64,000 bases of DNA from Fragum whitleyi (Eukaryota; Mollusca; Bivalvia; Cardiida; Cardiidae). Of the stretch, positions 62,501 to 63,915 are shown piece by piece. Under the pieces are notes generated by a model. It made no database searches and was not told the origin of the DNA. It was given only the letters and a program-made list of their open reading frames with translations. Positions within the stretch are counted from its first letter, which is position 1. Every line of letters starts with the position of its first letter. Where the stretch lies: NCBI GenBank assembly GCA_948146395.1, contig OX411549.1:29077272-29141271 (forward strand), given 5' to 3'. Position numbers and translations under genes: made by a program.

Positions 62501-63915
62501 ATTTGTTGACTTGATTGTATAAATCAGAGTGTTTTGAGAGAAATATATGTCCTTTTTTTGTTAGATGAGTCCCATTTCAAAAGAAATCTTGATTAACATC
62601 CTACAATCATCCTATGAAAATTTCAAGGAAATCTGAGTTTGCATGTAAACTTTATTGCTTAAACATTAAGACCCCTTTTCCTGTGTATTCTGAGTGATAA
62701 GTCCAATTGTCTATGTGATTCTTCATTATAACCTTACAATTTTCTTGTGAAAATTTTAAGGAAAGCCAAAAATTGATGAATTTTTAGCATAAACAAGTAT
62801 TATTTACGATCAAATATCAACATATGGACTGATTGGAACTACAGAGATACTTCAGTTATTTAATTCAATTGAAGAAAACCACATAATTCATTGGAAACTA
62901 GTCTGCAGCATGGTCACCAAACCTTAAGTTATGTACACAACCTAGTCATTAGACAGTATTATGCTTACATAACAAGCATCTAGGCCTTTCAATTCCAAAG
63001 GAAATTTCCTTGAAACATCCTTTAATTTTTCAATACAGAGTTGTGATTACCCATATCTTAGGGCAAATCTGTAAGTAAGAGCTTTAATCTTTCGTATTTT
63101 GATAGAGAAACATTTGTTAAAATCATATGCAAATGGTCAATGCTCTAGGTCTAATGGTTTGAGAGAAGATTTGGTTAAGTTTTTCTTCTTTGTTTCCATA
63201 TCAAATCCAAGATACAACAACATAGGACATTTTTTCTGAATAAAGCAATAATTTGAGGCATTATAGTACAGGGCAATCTAGCAATATAACATGTAAAATA
63301 TCAATGCTCTATTCCTCATAGTTTGGGAAAAGAAGATCTTTTAAAATTTTCCTATTTTGTTTTGTTTGTAAAATCGGAGAATCACCAACATCACACAATA
63401 TATAAAATATAGAAGGTATGCTCTGGTAGATGACCATTAGAAGAAGTCACATACAAAAATCATGGCAAGGCTTAAGGCTTATATTTGGGAGGAGAAGAGT
63501 TTTTTTTTATTTTTGCTTAGTTGCCATGGCAACTACAGTTCTTCATGCAATCCAATTCTGTGAAGTATTTTGATAGTATTTGAACTAAAGATAATTTATA
63601 TGAATTTTGGCAGAAAGCCCATGGCTAGTTTGGGAGAAGATTTTTTTTTAAATAATTGTTGACTGAGAGACAGAAAGACCCTAGATATTGAGCAATCACA
63701 ATAATTCACCTTGAGAACTTTGTACTCAGATAAACTTTAGAATCAGGAGACAGCAATTGATTATTACTTACAGTCTTTACATACACCTCCCAAAGTATGA
63801 CTGTTATTGTCATATGTTCCTTCAACACATTCACATATCATAGTCACAGGGTTACAGAAGCTCCTTTCATCAAGACACATAATCTCTCCAGTACAGTTAT
63901 CTCCAAGCTCTTTTT
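2435..63915 (-). CDS. Partial giant gene: tandem EB/EGF-like modules, 29 exons
   Basis: Twenty-nine exons on the minus strand form five rounds of a six-exon cassette, F-E-D-C-B-A. The F exon of the fifth round and both gene ends lie outside. All exons are bounded by AG and GT (mostly GTAAGT/GTAAGA, GTGAGT in exon D of the array), all are phase 1-1, and the joined frame has no stop. One cassette is about 792 nt or 264 residues with about 40 Cys. The modules share a C-x5/8-C-x(2-6)-C-x(3-6)-C-x-C-x(8-15)-C core, which fits EB-type or short EGF-like modules best. N-glycosylation sequons occur in every module, so an extracellular product is likely. No signal peptide, membrane segment or other domain is visible among the exons. 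Automated annotation might name it multiple-EGF-like or prion-like (Q/N-rich) protein 25, which is used for EB proteins. Its role (receptor, matrix or adhesive protein) cannot be told from this window. Confidence 0.8.
2599..2718. repeat. Direct repeat, left copy of 120 bp
   Basis: Nearly identical to 3899-4020, and homologous to the flank of exon A in the other units (for example 18303-18420). It is separated from its twin by the inserted copy of 6218-7397. Confidence 0.85.
2719..3898. repeat. Inserted segmental duplicate of 6218-7397
   Basis: A 1180-bp block nearly identical to 6218-7397. It contains the right two thirds of the element at 5754-7006, the AATAAAAC flank and SINE-derived sequence. 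Only scattered substitutions separate the copies (for example AATTCAATGG against AATTTAATGG). It starts inside the element, so it did not transpose as a unit. The left junction shares TTTTG and the right junction shares TGA. Confidence 0.9.
3279..3497 (+). repeat. TATGGTACGAAACGTC minisatellite
   Basis: About eight imperfect repeats of TATGGTACGAAACGTCTTCRCC. They are the right terminal repeats of the element at 5754-7006, copied here. The 74-codon open frame across them is a by-product of the repeat. Confidence 0.8.
3899..4020. repeat. Direct repeat, right copy of 120 bp
   Basis: Twin of 2599-2718. It is joined at its right end directly to exon-B relic sequence, so about 1.1 kb present in the array units (about 18420-19550) is deleted here. 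Confidence 0.85.
4021..4234 (-). pseudogene. Two decayed copies of the 3' part of exon B
   Basis: Two head-to-tail fragments resemble the last 75-95 nt of exon B with its donor. They have deletions and lost cysteine codons, and no upstream half of the exon. They are remnants of the larger arrays at 19166-19780 and 53596-54720. Confidence 0.75.
4280..4408 (-). CDS. Exon B1 of module gene
   Basis: The exon is 129 nt (43 codons) with six Cys: C-x5-C-x6-C-x6-C-x-C-x10-C. It begins with a split Arg codon, then VTLGENCSGDAQC, and ends EVNGTCVD. The acceptor is TTTCAG and the donor GTAAGTATT. It differs from the array copies at the third residue (VTLG against VLLG; B5 has VSLG). Confidence 0.87.
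4527..5524. mobile_element. Long-TIR foldback element with TATATA flanks
   Basis: The ends are inverted copies: TGTTACAGTGAATATGTAAA at the left and its complement at the right, with the similarity extending about 100 bp inward. TATATA stands on both sides (4521-4526 and 5525-5530). The array units carry uninterrupted TTTATATGACC at this place, so this is an insertion specific to unit 1. No transposase is seen. The family is uncertain, because the duplication could be TA or TATATA. Confidence 0.75.
5032..5333 (+). mobile_element. Nested element, ACAAGATGTGTTTGTGAAAC family
   Basis: Inserted inside the 998-bp TIR element. It is a divergent copy of the element next to exon E at 14807-15128. 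It has a TGACCTTGAC-rich body, a (GACAGACG)n microsatellite and an end resembling GGGGGCATAAAA. It is non-coding. Confidence 0.75.
5525..5745. repeat. Left part of palindromic intron element
   Basis: Homologous to 20034-20270 in the array, with TATGACCTATGTCTATGCAA and an arm containing AGCAGATAAATAAAAC. The matching right arm resumes at 7015, after the inserted element. Confidence 0.65.
5754..7006. mobile_element. 1.25-kb element with TACGAAACG-type terminal repeats
   Basis: AATAAAAC stands at 5746-5753 and again at 7007-7014, an 8-bp direct duplication. The array units have a continuous palindrome at this point. The left end is several copies of CATTTCGTACCATA and the right end several copies of the inverse, TATGGTACGAAA. 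The terminal 30 bp pair as inverted repeats around CCATAACCATTTCGTACCA. An 8-bp duplication suits hAT-type transposition. No transposase frame is visible, so it is non-autonomous. Confidence 0.75.
6218..7397. repeat. Parent copy of the 1180-bp duplicate
   Basis: Source of 2719-3898. It is the likely parent because its left end continues into the intact element and its right end continues into the SINE. Confidence 0.8.
7098..7590. mobile_element. Inverted pair of tRNA-derived SINE fragments
   Basis: The plus-strand motif GGTTTGATCCCCAGGGCTGC near 7130 and the minus-strand motif GGGTTCGATCCCC (7436-7450) are tRNA-type B boxes. Both are followed, in their own directions, by ATTCTTTCCKACTATTT. 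Two (CAAT)n tails are seen, one inverted at 7218-7238 and one direct near 7571-7583. A decayed relative lies at about 47930-48120. Confidence 0.6.
7592..8143. mobile_element. MITE with TAAAGSTGCTCTTTCACAG terminal repeats
   Basis: A left end TAAAGCTGCTCTTTCACAG is mirrored by CTGTGAAAGAGCACCTTTA at the right, about 19 bp with one mismatch. The interior is AT-rich and non-coding. A right-truncated relative starts at 11262. Confidence 0.75.
8144..8934. other. Intron C1-B1 remainder
   Basis: Holds decayed dispersed repeat shared with 20340-20720 and 55600-56250 (TTGACCT-rich, GGACAGRGCCTAKATATCACC). No exon is seen. Confidence 0.5.
8935..9063 (-). CDS. Exon C1 of module gene
   Basis: The exon is 129 nt with seven Cys: C-x5-C-x6-C-x5-C-x-C-x8-C-x2-C. 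Motifs are FVNEPC, CDSNGLCKC and LDPCGICQP. The acceptor is TTCTCAAG and the donor GTAAGCC. Compared with the array copies it reads TIDMECSAVGALC in place of TMNLECSAVEAIC. Confidence 0.86.
9064..9790. other. Intron D1-C1, no recognisable feature
   Basis: AT-rich intron sequence homologous to the array intron at 20922-21667. Nothing beyond that homology is seen. Confidence 0.5.
9791..9913 (-). CDS. Exon D1 of module gene
   Basis: The exon is 123 nt (41 codons) with seven Cys: C-x5-C-x2-C-x3-C-x4-C-x-C-x10-C. It runs from IPTGNNCTLNGSC to GFFEFNGTCIP. Three N-glycosylation sequons are present (NCT, NGS, NGT). The acceptor is ATTTCAG and the donor GTAAGTATT. Phe in FEFNG is Tyr in the other copies. 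Confidence 0.87.
10009..10045 (-). pseudogene. Relic of the 5' end of exon D
   Basis: Resembles the acceptor and first ten codons of exon D (TTTCAG then TATACCAAATGGAAATA) with a frameshift and an early stop. Another relic lies at 11113-11142. Confidence 0.55.
10078..11016. repeat. Long inverted repeat, about 280-bp arms
   Basis: The left arm at about 10078-10358 is mirrored at about 10737-11016, including CCAAGAAAAAGCAGTATGTC against its complement and ACATTGTGGAAAAGGGTCAT against its complement. The spacer is about 380 bp and has a smaller inverted pair (TTAGGTATGGTG with CACCATACCCTA). Arms are diverged by substitutions and small indels. No coding sequence is seen. A foldback transposable element is likely. 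Confidence 0.8.
11113..11142 (-). pseudogene. Second relic of the 5' end of exon D
   Basis: Retains a CAG acceptor and LPTGNNST-like codons, where the first Cys of the module is lost. It lies on the far side of the long inverted repeat from the relic at 10009. Confidence 0.6.
11262..11628. mobile_element. Truncated copy of the 7592 MITE
   Basis: TTAAAGCTGCTCTTTCACAG followed by about 350 bp alignable to 7592-7975. The other terminal repeat is missing. Confidence 0.7.
11629..11772 (+). mobile_element. SINE body fragment
   Basis: CCCAGCTGTAGAATTGGAAA and AAAAGGCTGCCT match the body of the SINE at 22436-22670. The tRNA-like head is absent. Confidence 0.6.
11773..13978. other. Intron E1-D1, decayed sequence
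   Basis: Low-GC intron sequence, partly homologous to 62310-63300 in unit 5. A single GGACGGACAG stretch near 13500 is a trace of the dispersed repeats. No exon is recognised. Confidence 0.45.
13979..14166. mobile_element. 188-bp PIF/Harbinger-type MITE
   Basis: Terminal repeats GGGCCAACTTATTTCTC and its complement are perfect over 17 bp and flanked by TAA at 13976-13978 and 14167-14169. A three-base TWA duplication is the mark of PIF/Harbinger elements. Inside are a 14-bp palindrome arm (ATCAGAATAGCCT type, 5-nt loop) and AGACTGGTC/GACCAGTCT, so the whole element can fold. Confidence 0.8.
14167..14658. other. Intron E1-D1, end part
   Basis: Homologous to about 63240-63771 next to exon E5, and unlike the left flank of E2-E4. 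Exon E1 therefore keeps the ancestral outer flank. No gene is seen. Confidence 0.55.
14659..14802 (-). CDS. Exon E1 of module gene
   Basis: The exon is 144 nt (48 codons) with six Cys: C-x5-C-x6-C-x6-C-x-C-x15-C. It runs from KELGDNCTGEIMC to TLGGVCKD. Exon E is the most conserved of the six between units 1 and 5. The donor is GTAAGTAAT. The acceptor AG is two bases into a junction with a mobile element, which supplies the pyrimidine tract. Confidence 0.87.
14807..15128 (+). mobile_element. Element inserted at the exon E1 acceptor
   Basis: The F4-E4 intron lacks this block (264 nt against 590 nt here), and the flanks rejoin at AAAAAGTTTAT. It starts AACAAGATGTGTTTGTGAAAC and ends GCGGGGGCATAAAAAA, with TGACCTTGACC and (GGACAGACAGAC)n inside. 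It lies antisense to the gene, a few bases upstream of the AG of exon E. Confidence 0.85.
15393..15518 (-). CDS. Exon F1 of module gene
   Basis: The exon is 126 nt (42 codons) with eight Cys: C-x2-C-x5-C-x6-C-x4-C-x-C-x8-C-x2-C. It starts KPLCDHC and ends DECGICNM. The acceptor is TTCATTGCAG and the donor GTAAGAGT. Exon F is first in each six-exon round. Confidence 0.87.
15896..17939 (+). mobile_element. Composite dispersed repeat in A2-F1 intron
   Basis: Homologue of 461-2217. It opens with GAAAAACAAGAGGCC, includes a nested element at 15978-16268, three 165-bp monomers (near 17214, 17379 and 17543), (GGACGGAC)n and the terminal GTGGAGCTAA. Confidence 0.7.
15978..16268 (+). mobile_element. 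CAAGAGCTGTCACTG element, nested
   Basis: About 290 bp from CAAGAGCTGTCACTGTAAG to CTATCGGGGGCATAAAA, with a (GACAGACG)n stretch near its end. The 461-2217 copy lacks it, so it inserted later. The terminal CCTCCCTATCGGGGG can form a hairpin. Confidence 0.7.
18148..18285 (-). CDS. Exon A2 of module gene
   Basis: The exon is 138 nt (46 codons), one codon shorter than A1 and A5 (CDPGAGNPC). It reads CNPGYF where the outer copies read CIPGYF. Six Cys. The acceptor is TTTTTTCAAG and the donor GTAAGATT. Confidence 0.87.
18351..18469. repeat. Foldback repeat beside exon A2
   Basis: TGTCCATGAATAAAGCCTGA is mirrored by CAGACTTTATTTATGGACA, with an inner pair around GGAGGAGGAATTA. The same hairpin stands beside A3, A4 and A5. 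In unit 1 only the left arm survives. Confidence 0.75.
18470..19165. other. Intron B2-A2, decayed dispersed repeat
   Basis: Contains fragments of the GTGAAATTTGGT and GAGGAGAAG family. No exon is seen. Confidence 0.45.
19166..19780 (-). pseudogene. Six decayed 3' fragments of exon B in tandem
   Basis: Six head-to-tail units of about 95-115 bp, each alignable to the last part of exon B plus its donor. Some have stops or frameshifts: the fragment at about 19166-19272 has TAA after a CDPGK-like stretch. Others stay open: the one at about 19569-19643 reads from an AG, in phase 1, to GTAAG without a stop. They stand just downstream of the working exon B2 in transcription order. Confidence 0.8.
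19787..19915 (-). CDS. Exon B2 of module gene
   Basis: The exon is 129 nt, six Cys, beginning RVLLGENC. It is identical in the three array copies. The acceptor is TATTTCAG and the donor GTAAGTATT. Confidence 0.88.
20034..20330. mobile_element. Palindromic MITE-like element in C2-B2 intron
   Basis: A left end with CTATGCAAATGAGCTC is followed by an imperfect palindrome at 20229-20321. Its arms are built on TCATCTCAAACAGATTAG and TTTTTATCTGATAAGAATGA. The related copy at 57146-57540 has a cleaner palindrome, and others are at 28556, 37077 and 54970-55290. Confidence 0.65.
20793..20921 (-). CDS. Exon C2 of module gene
   Basis: The exon is 129 nt, seven Cys, beginning RFVNEPCTMNLEC. The acceptor is CCTTTTCAAG and the donor GTAAGCC. 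An open frame runs through the upstream intron, but its Met is not a supported start. Confidence 0.87.
21178..21301. repeat. Tandem duplicate of about 61 bp
   Basis: Two adjacent copies beginning TACTGCCCATTAAGCC and ending CATGAATTTATTC. Unit 1 has a single version near 9300. Repeated at +8522 and +17043. Confidence 0.75.
21668..21790 (-). CDS. Exon D2 of module gene
   Basis: The exon is 123 nt, seven Cys, ending FEYNGTCIP. The donor is GTGAGTATT. Upstream sequence stays open back to a relic acceptor at 21931, which would give a 264-nt in-frame extended exon; the normal acceptor TTTCAG at 21791 is the default call. Confidence 0.87.
21898..21931 (-). pseudogene. Relic of the 5' end of exon D, still open
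   Basis: A CAG acceptor in phase 1 is followed by ILTGNNCTLNG, a near copy of the start of exon D. The frame then continues without a stop into exon D2, through a hydrophobic stretch. Confidence 0.6.
22088..22316. mobile_element. TTAA-flanked MITE, piggyBac type, array copy 1
   Basis: TTAA at 22088-22091 and 22313-22316 border terminal repeats CCCTTTCCTGT and ACAGGAAAGGG. An inner hairpin pairs TTGTAGAAAAAGAGGAAATT with AATTTCTTCTTTTTCTACAA. It is 221 bp between the TTAA sites and has no coding sequence. Confidence 0.85.
22436..22670 (+). mobile_element. tRNA-derived SINE, array copy 1
   Basis: The head has an A-box-like TGGCATAGTGGTAGAGGC and a B-box GGTTCAAGCCC at tRNA spacing, but the acceptor arms do not pair, so it is not a tRNA gene. 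The body includes CCAACCCAGCTGTAGAATTG. Relatives are at 11629 and 61857. Confidence 0.75.
22919..23147. mobile_element. Second TTAA-type MITE, left end truncated, copy 1
   Basis: Matches 61933-62179 from CGGAATATTCCTGCTTT to CAGCATGACAAGGGTTAA, but the left terminal repeat is missing. It contains the 16-bp palindrome CTGCACATATGTGCAG. Confidence 0.7.
23180..23323 (-). CDS. Exon E2 of module gene
   Basis: The exon is 144 nt and identical to E1. Its left flank (GGGTTAAGAATCAAAAGAC) is the array type and differs from that of E1. Confidence 0.88.
23328..23649 (+). mobile_element. Element at the exon E2 acceptor
   Basis: Copy of 14807-15128; differs by TGACCTTGTCAC for TGACCTTATCAC. Confidence 0.85.
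23914..24039 (-). CDS. Exon F2 of module gene
   Basis: The exon is 126 nt and identical to F1, including both splice sites. Confidence 0.88.
24417..26461 (+). mobile_element. Composite dispersed repeat in A3-F2 intron
   Basis: Array copy of 15896-17939, with the nested element at 24499-24790 and one additional G. Confidence 0.7.
26670..26807 (-). CDS. Exon A3 of module gene
   Basis: The exon is 138 nt and identical to A2. Confidence 0.88.
26873..26991. repeat. Foldback repeat beside exon A3
   Basis: Array copy of 18351-18469. Confidence 0.75.
27688..28302 (-). pseudogene. Exon-B relic series, array copy 2
   Basis: Copy of 19166-19780. It has CATATGTCCC where copy 1 has CATATGCCCC; the older series at 54620 also has T, so copy 1 is the changed one. 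Confidence 0.8.
28309..28437 (-). CDS. Exon B3 of module gene
   Basis: The exon is 129 nt and identical to B2. Confidence 0.88.
28556..28852. mobile_element. Palindromic element, array copy 2
   Basis: Copy of 20034-20330, with the palindrome at 28751-28843. Confidence 0.65.
29315..29443 (-). CDS. Exon C3 of module gene
   Basis: The exon is 129 nt and identical to C2. Confidence 0.88.
30190..30312 (-). CDS. Exon D3 of module gene
   Basis: The exon is 123 nt and identical to D2. The open extension to the relic acceptor at 30453 is preserved. Confidence 0.88.
30610..30838. mobile_element. TTAA-flanked MITE, array copy 2
   Basis: Copy of 22088-22316. Confidence 0.85.
30958..31192 (+). mobile_element. 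tRNA-derived SINE, array copy 2
   Basis: Copy of 22436-22670. Confidence 0.75.
31441..31669. mobile_element. Second TTAA-type MITE, truncated, copy 2
   Basis: Copy of 22919-23147. Confidence 0.7.
31702..31845 (-). CDS. Exon E3 of module gene
   Basis: The exon is 144 nt and identical to E1 and E2. Confidence 0.88.
31850..32171 (+). mobile_element. Element at the exon E3 acceptor
   Basis: Copy of 23328-23649. Confidence 0.85.
32436..32561 (-). CDS. Exon F3 of module gene
   Basis: The exon is 126 nt and identical to F1 and F2. Confidence 0.88.
32939..34982 (+). mobile_element. Composite dispersed repeat in A4-F3 intron
   Basis: Array copy of 15896-17939, with the nested element at about 33021-33311. 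Confidence 0.7.
35191..35328 (-). CDS. Exon A4 of module gene
   Basis: The exon is 138 nt and identical to A2 and A3. The flank has one private base (GAAATGATTTC at about 35370). Confidence 0.88.
35394..35512. repeat. Foldback repeat beside exon A4
   Basis: Array copy of 18351-18469. Confidence 0.75.
36209..36823 (-). pseudogene. Exon-B relic series, array copy 3
   Basis: Copy of 27688-28302. Confidence 0.8.
36830..36958 (-). CDS. Exon B4 of module gene
   Basis: The exon is 129 nt and identical to B2 and B3. Confidence 0.88.
37077..37373. mobile_element. Palindromic element, array copy 3
   Basis: Copy of 20034-20330, with the palindrome at 37272-37364. One private change (TTTTTAAATATC) lies between its parts. 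Confidence 0.65.
37836..37964 (-). CDS. Exon C4 of module gene
   Basis: The exon is 129 nt and identical to C2 and C3. Confidence 0.88.
38711..38833 (-). CDS. Exon D4 of module gene
   Basis: The exon is 123 nt and identical to D2 and D3. The open extension to the relic acceptor at 38974 is preserved. Confidence 0.88.
39131..39359. mobile_element. TTAA-flanked MITE, array copy 3
   Basis: Copy of 22088-22316. Confidence 0.85.
39479..39713 (+). mobile_element. tRNA-derived SINE, array copy 3
   Basis: Copy of 22436-22670. Confidence 0.75.
39962..40190. mobile_element. Second TTAA-type MITE, truncated, copy 3
   Basis: Copy of 22919-23147. Confidence 0.7.
40223..40366 (-). CDS. Exon E4 of module gene (hybrid)
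   Basis: The exon is 144 nt, same protein as E1-E3. Its left flank is array type. Inside, a synonymous base (CACAGGGTTACAG against CACAGGATTACAG) and its right flank agree with E5, so the exon is a mosaic. The acceptor is a plain TTTTTTTTCAG without the mobile element. Confidence 0.88.
40631..40756 (-). CDS. Exon F4 of module gene
   Basis: The exon is 126 nt, eight Cys. It differs from F1-F3 at CSMDEQC (Met for Glu). The donor is GTAAGAGT and the acceptor TTCATTGCAG. Confidence 0.87.
40757..43685 (+). repeat. A5-F4 intron, left half: dispersed repeats
   Basis: Tandem and overlapping fragments of families beginning AAGGGCAATAACTC, with GTAAAGTTTCATTTAAATCT-type monomers. Hairpin ends stand at about 41685-41720 (TGAGCACATTGGGATCA, GGTGAGCTAAAA) and about 42570. 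A 145-bp monomer series lies at 43130-43690. No exon is seen. Confidence 0.55.
43686..44892 (+). mobile_element. Complete pearl/Helitron-like element with core repeats
   Basis: The 5' end is ACAAGAACTAGAAAGCCATG, then a self-complementary AAGCCATGAATGGCTT and GGCTCCAC. Five monomers of about 160 bp each carry GAGAAATGACCTCCRCC. The end has (GACGGACG)n, then CCAGTGGCTTTCAGCCAGTG and GGAGCTAA. The 5' GCTCCAC is complementary to the 3' GTGGAGC. It is non-coding. Confidence 0.65.
44893..47418 (+). repeat. A5-F4 intron, right half: dispersed repeats
   Basis: Repeats ending at about 45362 (GATCAGGTGAGCTATAAAGG) and 47053 (CAGGTTAGCTAAAG), preceded by TTTGACC-rich monomers. Several AAGGGCAATAACTAAAAA-type starts lie at 45367, 45525 and 45672. 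No exon is seen. Confidence 0.55.
47419..47559 (-). CDS. Exon A5 of module gene
   Basis: The exon is 141 nt (47 codons), six Cys, with CDPSADTNPC and FLSPNGTC. The acceptor is CTTTTTTTAG followed by GG, so the split Arg codon is AGG instead of AGA. The donor is GTAAGATT. Confidence 0.86.
   Translation of the reverse strand, partial: GLTMVMDVTLVLILILVQIQMQPAIMTAQHVNVFQATFYHLMELVQ
47623..47742. repeat. Foldback repeat beside exon A5
   Basis: Diverged version of 18351-18469 (TGAATAAAGTCTGATGG with CATCAGACTTTATTTATGG), with a different loop. Confidence 0.7.
47930..48120 (-). mobile_element. Decayed SINE relative of 7098-7590
   Basis: Shares GGCTGGAGCACCT and TCTACGATTATCAAYCMATT with the minus-oriented SINE at 7212-7530. 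The short plus-strand frames over it are not genes. Confidence 0.5.
48121..48980. other. B5-A5 intron, decayed sequence
   Basis: AT-rich, with weak remnants of the CCGGCAAAAAGAAAC and AATTAGCCCAGTGG families. No exon is seen. Confidence 0.4.
48981..51158 (+). repeat. 171-bp tandem array with higher-order period
   Basis: About 12 monomers, each with TTTCAACCTTTCYGTTRCCATG, then AACCAGAGTTTTTGATGA and ATCTCTGCCAAGTTTCAGC. The CCATG landmarks fall at 49246, 49418, 49590, 49762, 49933, 50094, 50266, 50436, 50608, 50779 and 50941. A five-monomer block of about 847 bp is repeated (49418 onward against 50266 onward). The array ends in (GACGGACG)n and the perfect hairpin TAGCTCACCTTGAGCA / TGCTCAGGTGAGCTA. 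Confidence 0.85.
51159..51600. other. B5-A5 intron segment
   Basis: Repeat fragments related to about 18780-18990 (AAGTTTGATAAAAGTTGATG, GACCCAAC). No exon is seen. Confidence 0.45.
51601..52460 (+). repeat. 147-bp tandem monomers
   Basis: About six monomers with GATATGGCACAGATCCTTCC, CAATAGGGTTCCTCCTTGTG and CTGACCAAGTTTC, ending AGCTCACTTTTTGCACAATG. Similar in size to the other core repeats but unrelated in sequence. Open frames over it are incidental. Confidence 0.75.
52461..53003 (+). mobile_element. Truncated composite element
   Basis: Right-hand part of the 43686-44892 type: two 165-bp-like monomers, a degenerate GGACGAACAGAAGG microsatellite and a GTGGAGCAAAAAA end that has lost the CTAA. 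Confidence 0.6.
53004..53595 (+). repeat. Dispersed repeat with AGTTGCACATAAAACTTARCC monomers
   Basis: Two to three monomers, related to 59820-60250, ending GGTGACCCTTATTC and TTGAGCTAAAAA. A 112-codon frame across it matches no module and is not supported. Confidence 0.5.
53596..54720 (-). pseudogene. Exon-B relic series of unit 5, about nine fragments
   Basis: Head-to-tail fragments of about 90-110 bp resembling the 3' part of exon B with its donor, as in the array. Several have stops: the copy at about 54222-54320 has TGA in place of the NGTC region. One copy is split by the MITE at 53711-53939. The last fragment, next to B5, matches that next to B2-B4, so the series predates the triplication. 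Confidence 0.8.
53711..53939. mobile_element. TTAA-flanked MITE inserted in an exon-B relic
   Basis: TTAA at 53711-53714 and 53936-53939, with ends CCCTTTGCTGT and ACAGGAAAGGG. Joining the flanks at one TTAA gives CACCTTAACTGTTTTAGGAC, which matches the uninterrupted sibling at 54145 (CACCTTAACTGTTCCTGGAC). Confidence 0.9.
54729..54857 (-). CDS. Exon B5 of module gene
   Basis: The exon is 129 nt, six Cys, beginning RVSLGENC and otherwise the same protein as B2. The acceptor is TATTTCAG and the donor GTAAGTATT. Confidence 0.88.
54970..55290. mobile_element. Palindromic element, unit 5 copy
   Basis: CTATGCAAATGAGCTC near 54985, and palindrome arms near 55193-55280 (TCATCTTCAACAGATAAAAC with TTTTTATCTTTACAAAGATG). 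Confidence 0.6.
55291..56291. other. C5-B5 intron remainder
   Basis: TTGACCT-rich decayed repeat homologous to 8300-8930 and 20330-20790. No exon is seen. Confidence 0.45.
56292..56420 (-). CDS. Exon C5 of module gene
   Basis: The exon is 129 nt, seven Cys, beginning KFVNEPCTMNMEC, with LAVQAIC and NDSLYLDPC. It is the most diverged copy of exon C. The acceptor is TCTTCTCTAG and the donor GTAAGACA. Confidence 0.87.
56421..57145. other. D5-C5 intron, conserved part
   Basis: Alignable with introns D1-C1 and D2-C2. No other feature is seen. Confidence 0.45.
57146..57540. mobile_element. Palindromic MITE with CRE-like sites
   Basis: Arms of 38-39 bp at 57159-57197 and 57211-57248 (AAACAGATAAAAAC and GTTTTTATCTGTTT at the centre) flank a 13-nt loop. 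The far end has GAGCTAAGAGC and TATGCAAATGAGCT on the minus strand, matching the start of 20034-20330 in the opposite orientation. Confidence 0.7.
57376..57403. promoter_or_regulatory. Two perfect CRE palindromes (TGACGTCA)
   Basis: TGACGTCA at 57376-57383 and 57396-57403, 20 bp start to start, within the palindromic element. This octamer is the CREB/ATF consensus. Function here is unproven; the sites may just be part of the transposon sequence. Confidence 0.35.
57876..58151. mobile_element. Rearranged, foldback TTAA MITE
   Basis: Starts like 53711 (TTAACCCTTTGCTGTTTAAT), but after GAATTTGGACAG the normal end is replaced by an inverted copy of its own 5' part, finishing GCAGGGATTAA. The right boundary is an internal TTAA of the element. 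Confidence 0.75.
58152..59080. other. D5-C5 intron, mixed remnants
   Basis: About 58780-59080 has the dispersed GGGGTCAATCAAAATTTCTT family. 58152-58780 shows nothing recognisable; a 60-codon frame near 58370 has no module signature. Confidence 0.4.
59081..59830 (+). repeat. TGACTGATGACCTTGAAC tandem repeat element
   Basis: Begins AAACAAGAGCACTGCCTACA. It has three monomers of about 150-165 bp with GATGACCTYGAAYTTGG, ACAGAAAGGTCTTGTCC and AAAGTTATGACCAA. Confidence 0.65.
59831..61075 (+). repeat. Tandem monomers of about 165-180 bp
   Basis: Two series: AAATATGAGCAAAGTTTCAA-type (59850-60250), then CTGTATGTATAYAGCTTCACC-type with landmarks near 60357, 60533, 60713 and 60879. They end just before exon D5. 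No coding sequence is seen. Confidence 0.65.
61114..61236 (-). CDS. Exon D5 of module gene
   Basis: The exon is 123 nt, seven Cys, with CNAVCLDGVCTCTEGFFEYNG. The acceptor is TATTTCAG and the donor GTGAGTATT. Confidence 0.87.
61488..61530 (-). pseudogene. Relic of the 5' end of exon D, unit 5
   Basis: Resembles the relic at 21898-21931 (CTTCAGTAATACTAACTTGA). It is separated from D5 by about 150 bp of unrelated sequence, so no open extension reaches D5. Confidence 0.55.
61855..62310 (+). mobile_element. Diverged SINE split by a MITE
   Basis: Head at 61857-61932 (TGATGGCATAGTTGTAGAGG; B-box damaged) and body at 62180-62310 (CAACCCAGCTTTAGAACTGG). It is the unit-5 counterpart of 22436-22670. 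Confidence 0.7.
61933..62179. mobile_element. Second TTAA-type MITE, complete copy in SINE
   Basis: TTAA at 61933-61936 and 62176-62179, with ends CCCTTGTCATGCTGAA and TTCAGCATGACATGGG. The paralogous SINE at 22436 has one uninterrupted ACACTTAATAGC at this place. Confidence 0.88.
62311..63771. other. E5-D5 intron, decayed sequence
   Basis: Homologous in parts to 11773-13960 and 14170-14650. No exon is seen. Confidence 0.5.
63772..63915 (-). CDS. Exon E5 of module gene
   Basis: The exon is 144 nt with the same protein sequence as E1-E4. The acceptor is CTTTTTTCCAG with no mobile element. It is the most 5' exon in the window; the expected exon F5 lies beyond the right edge. Confidence 0.88.
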
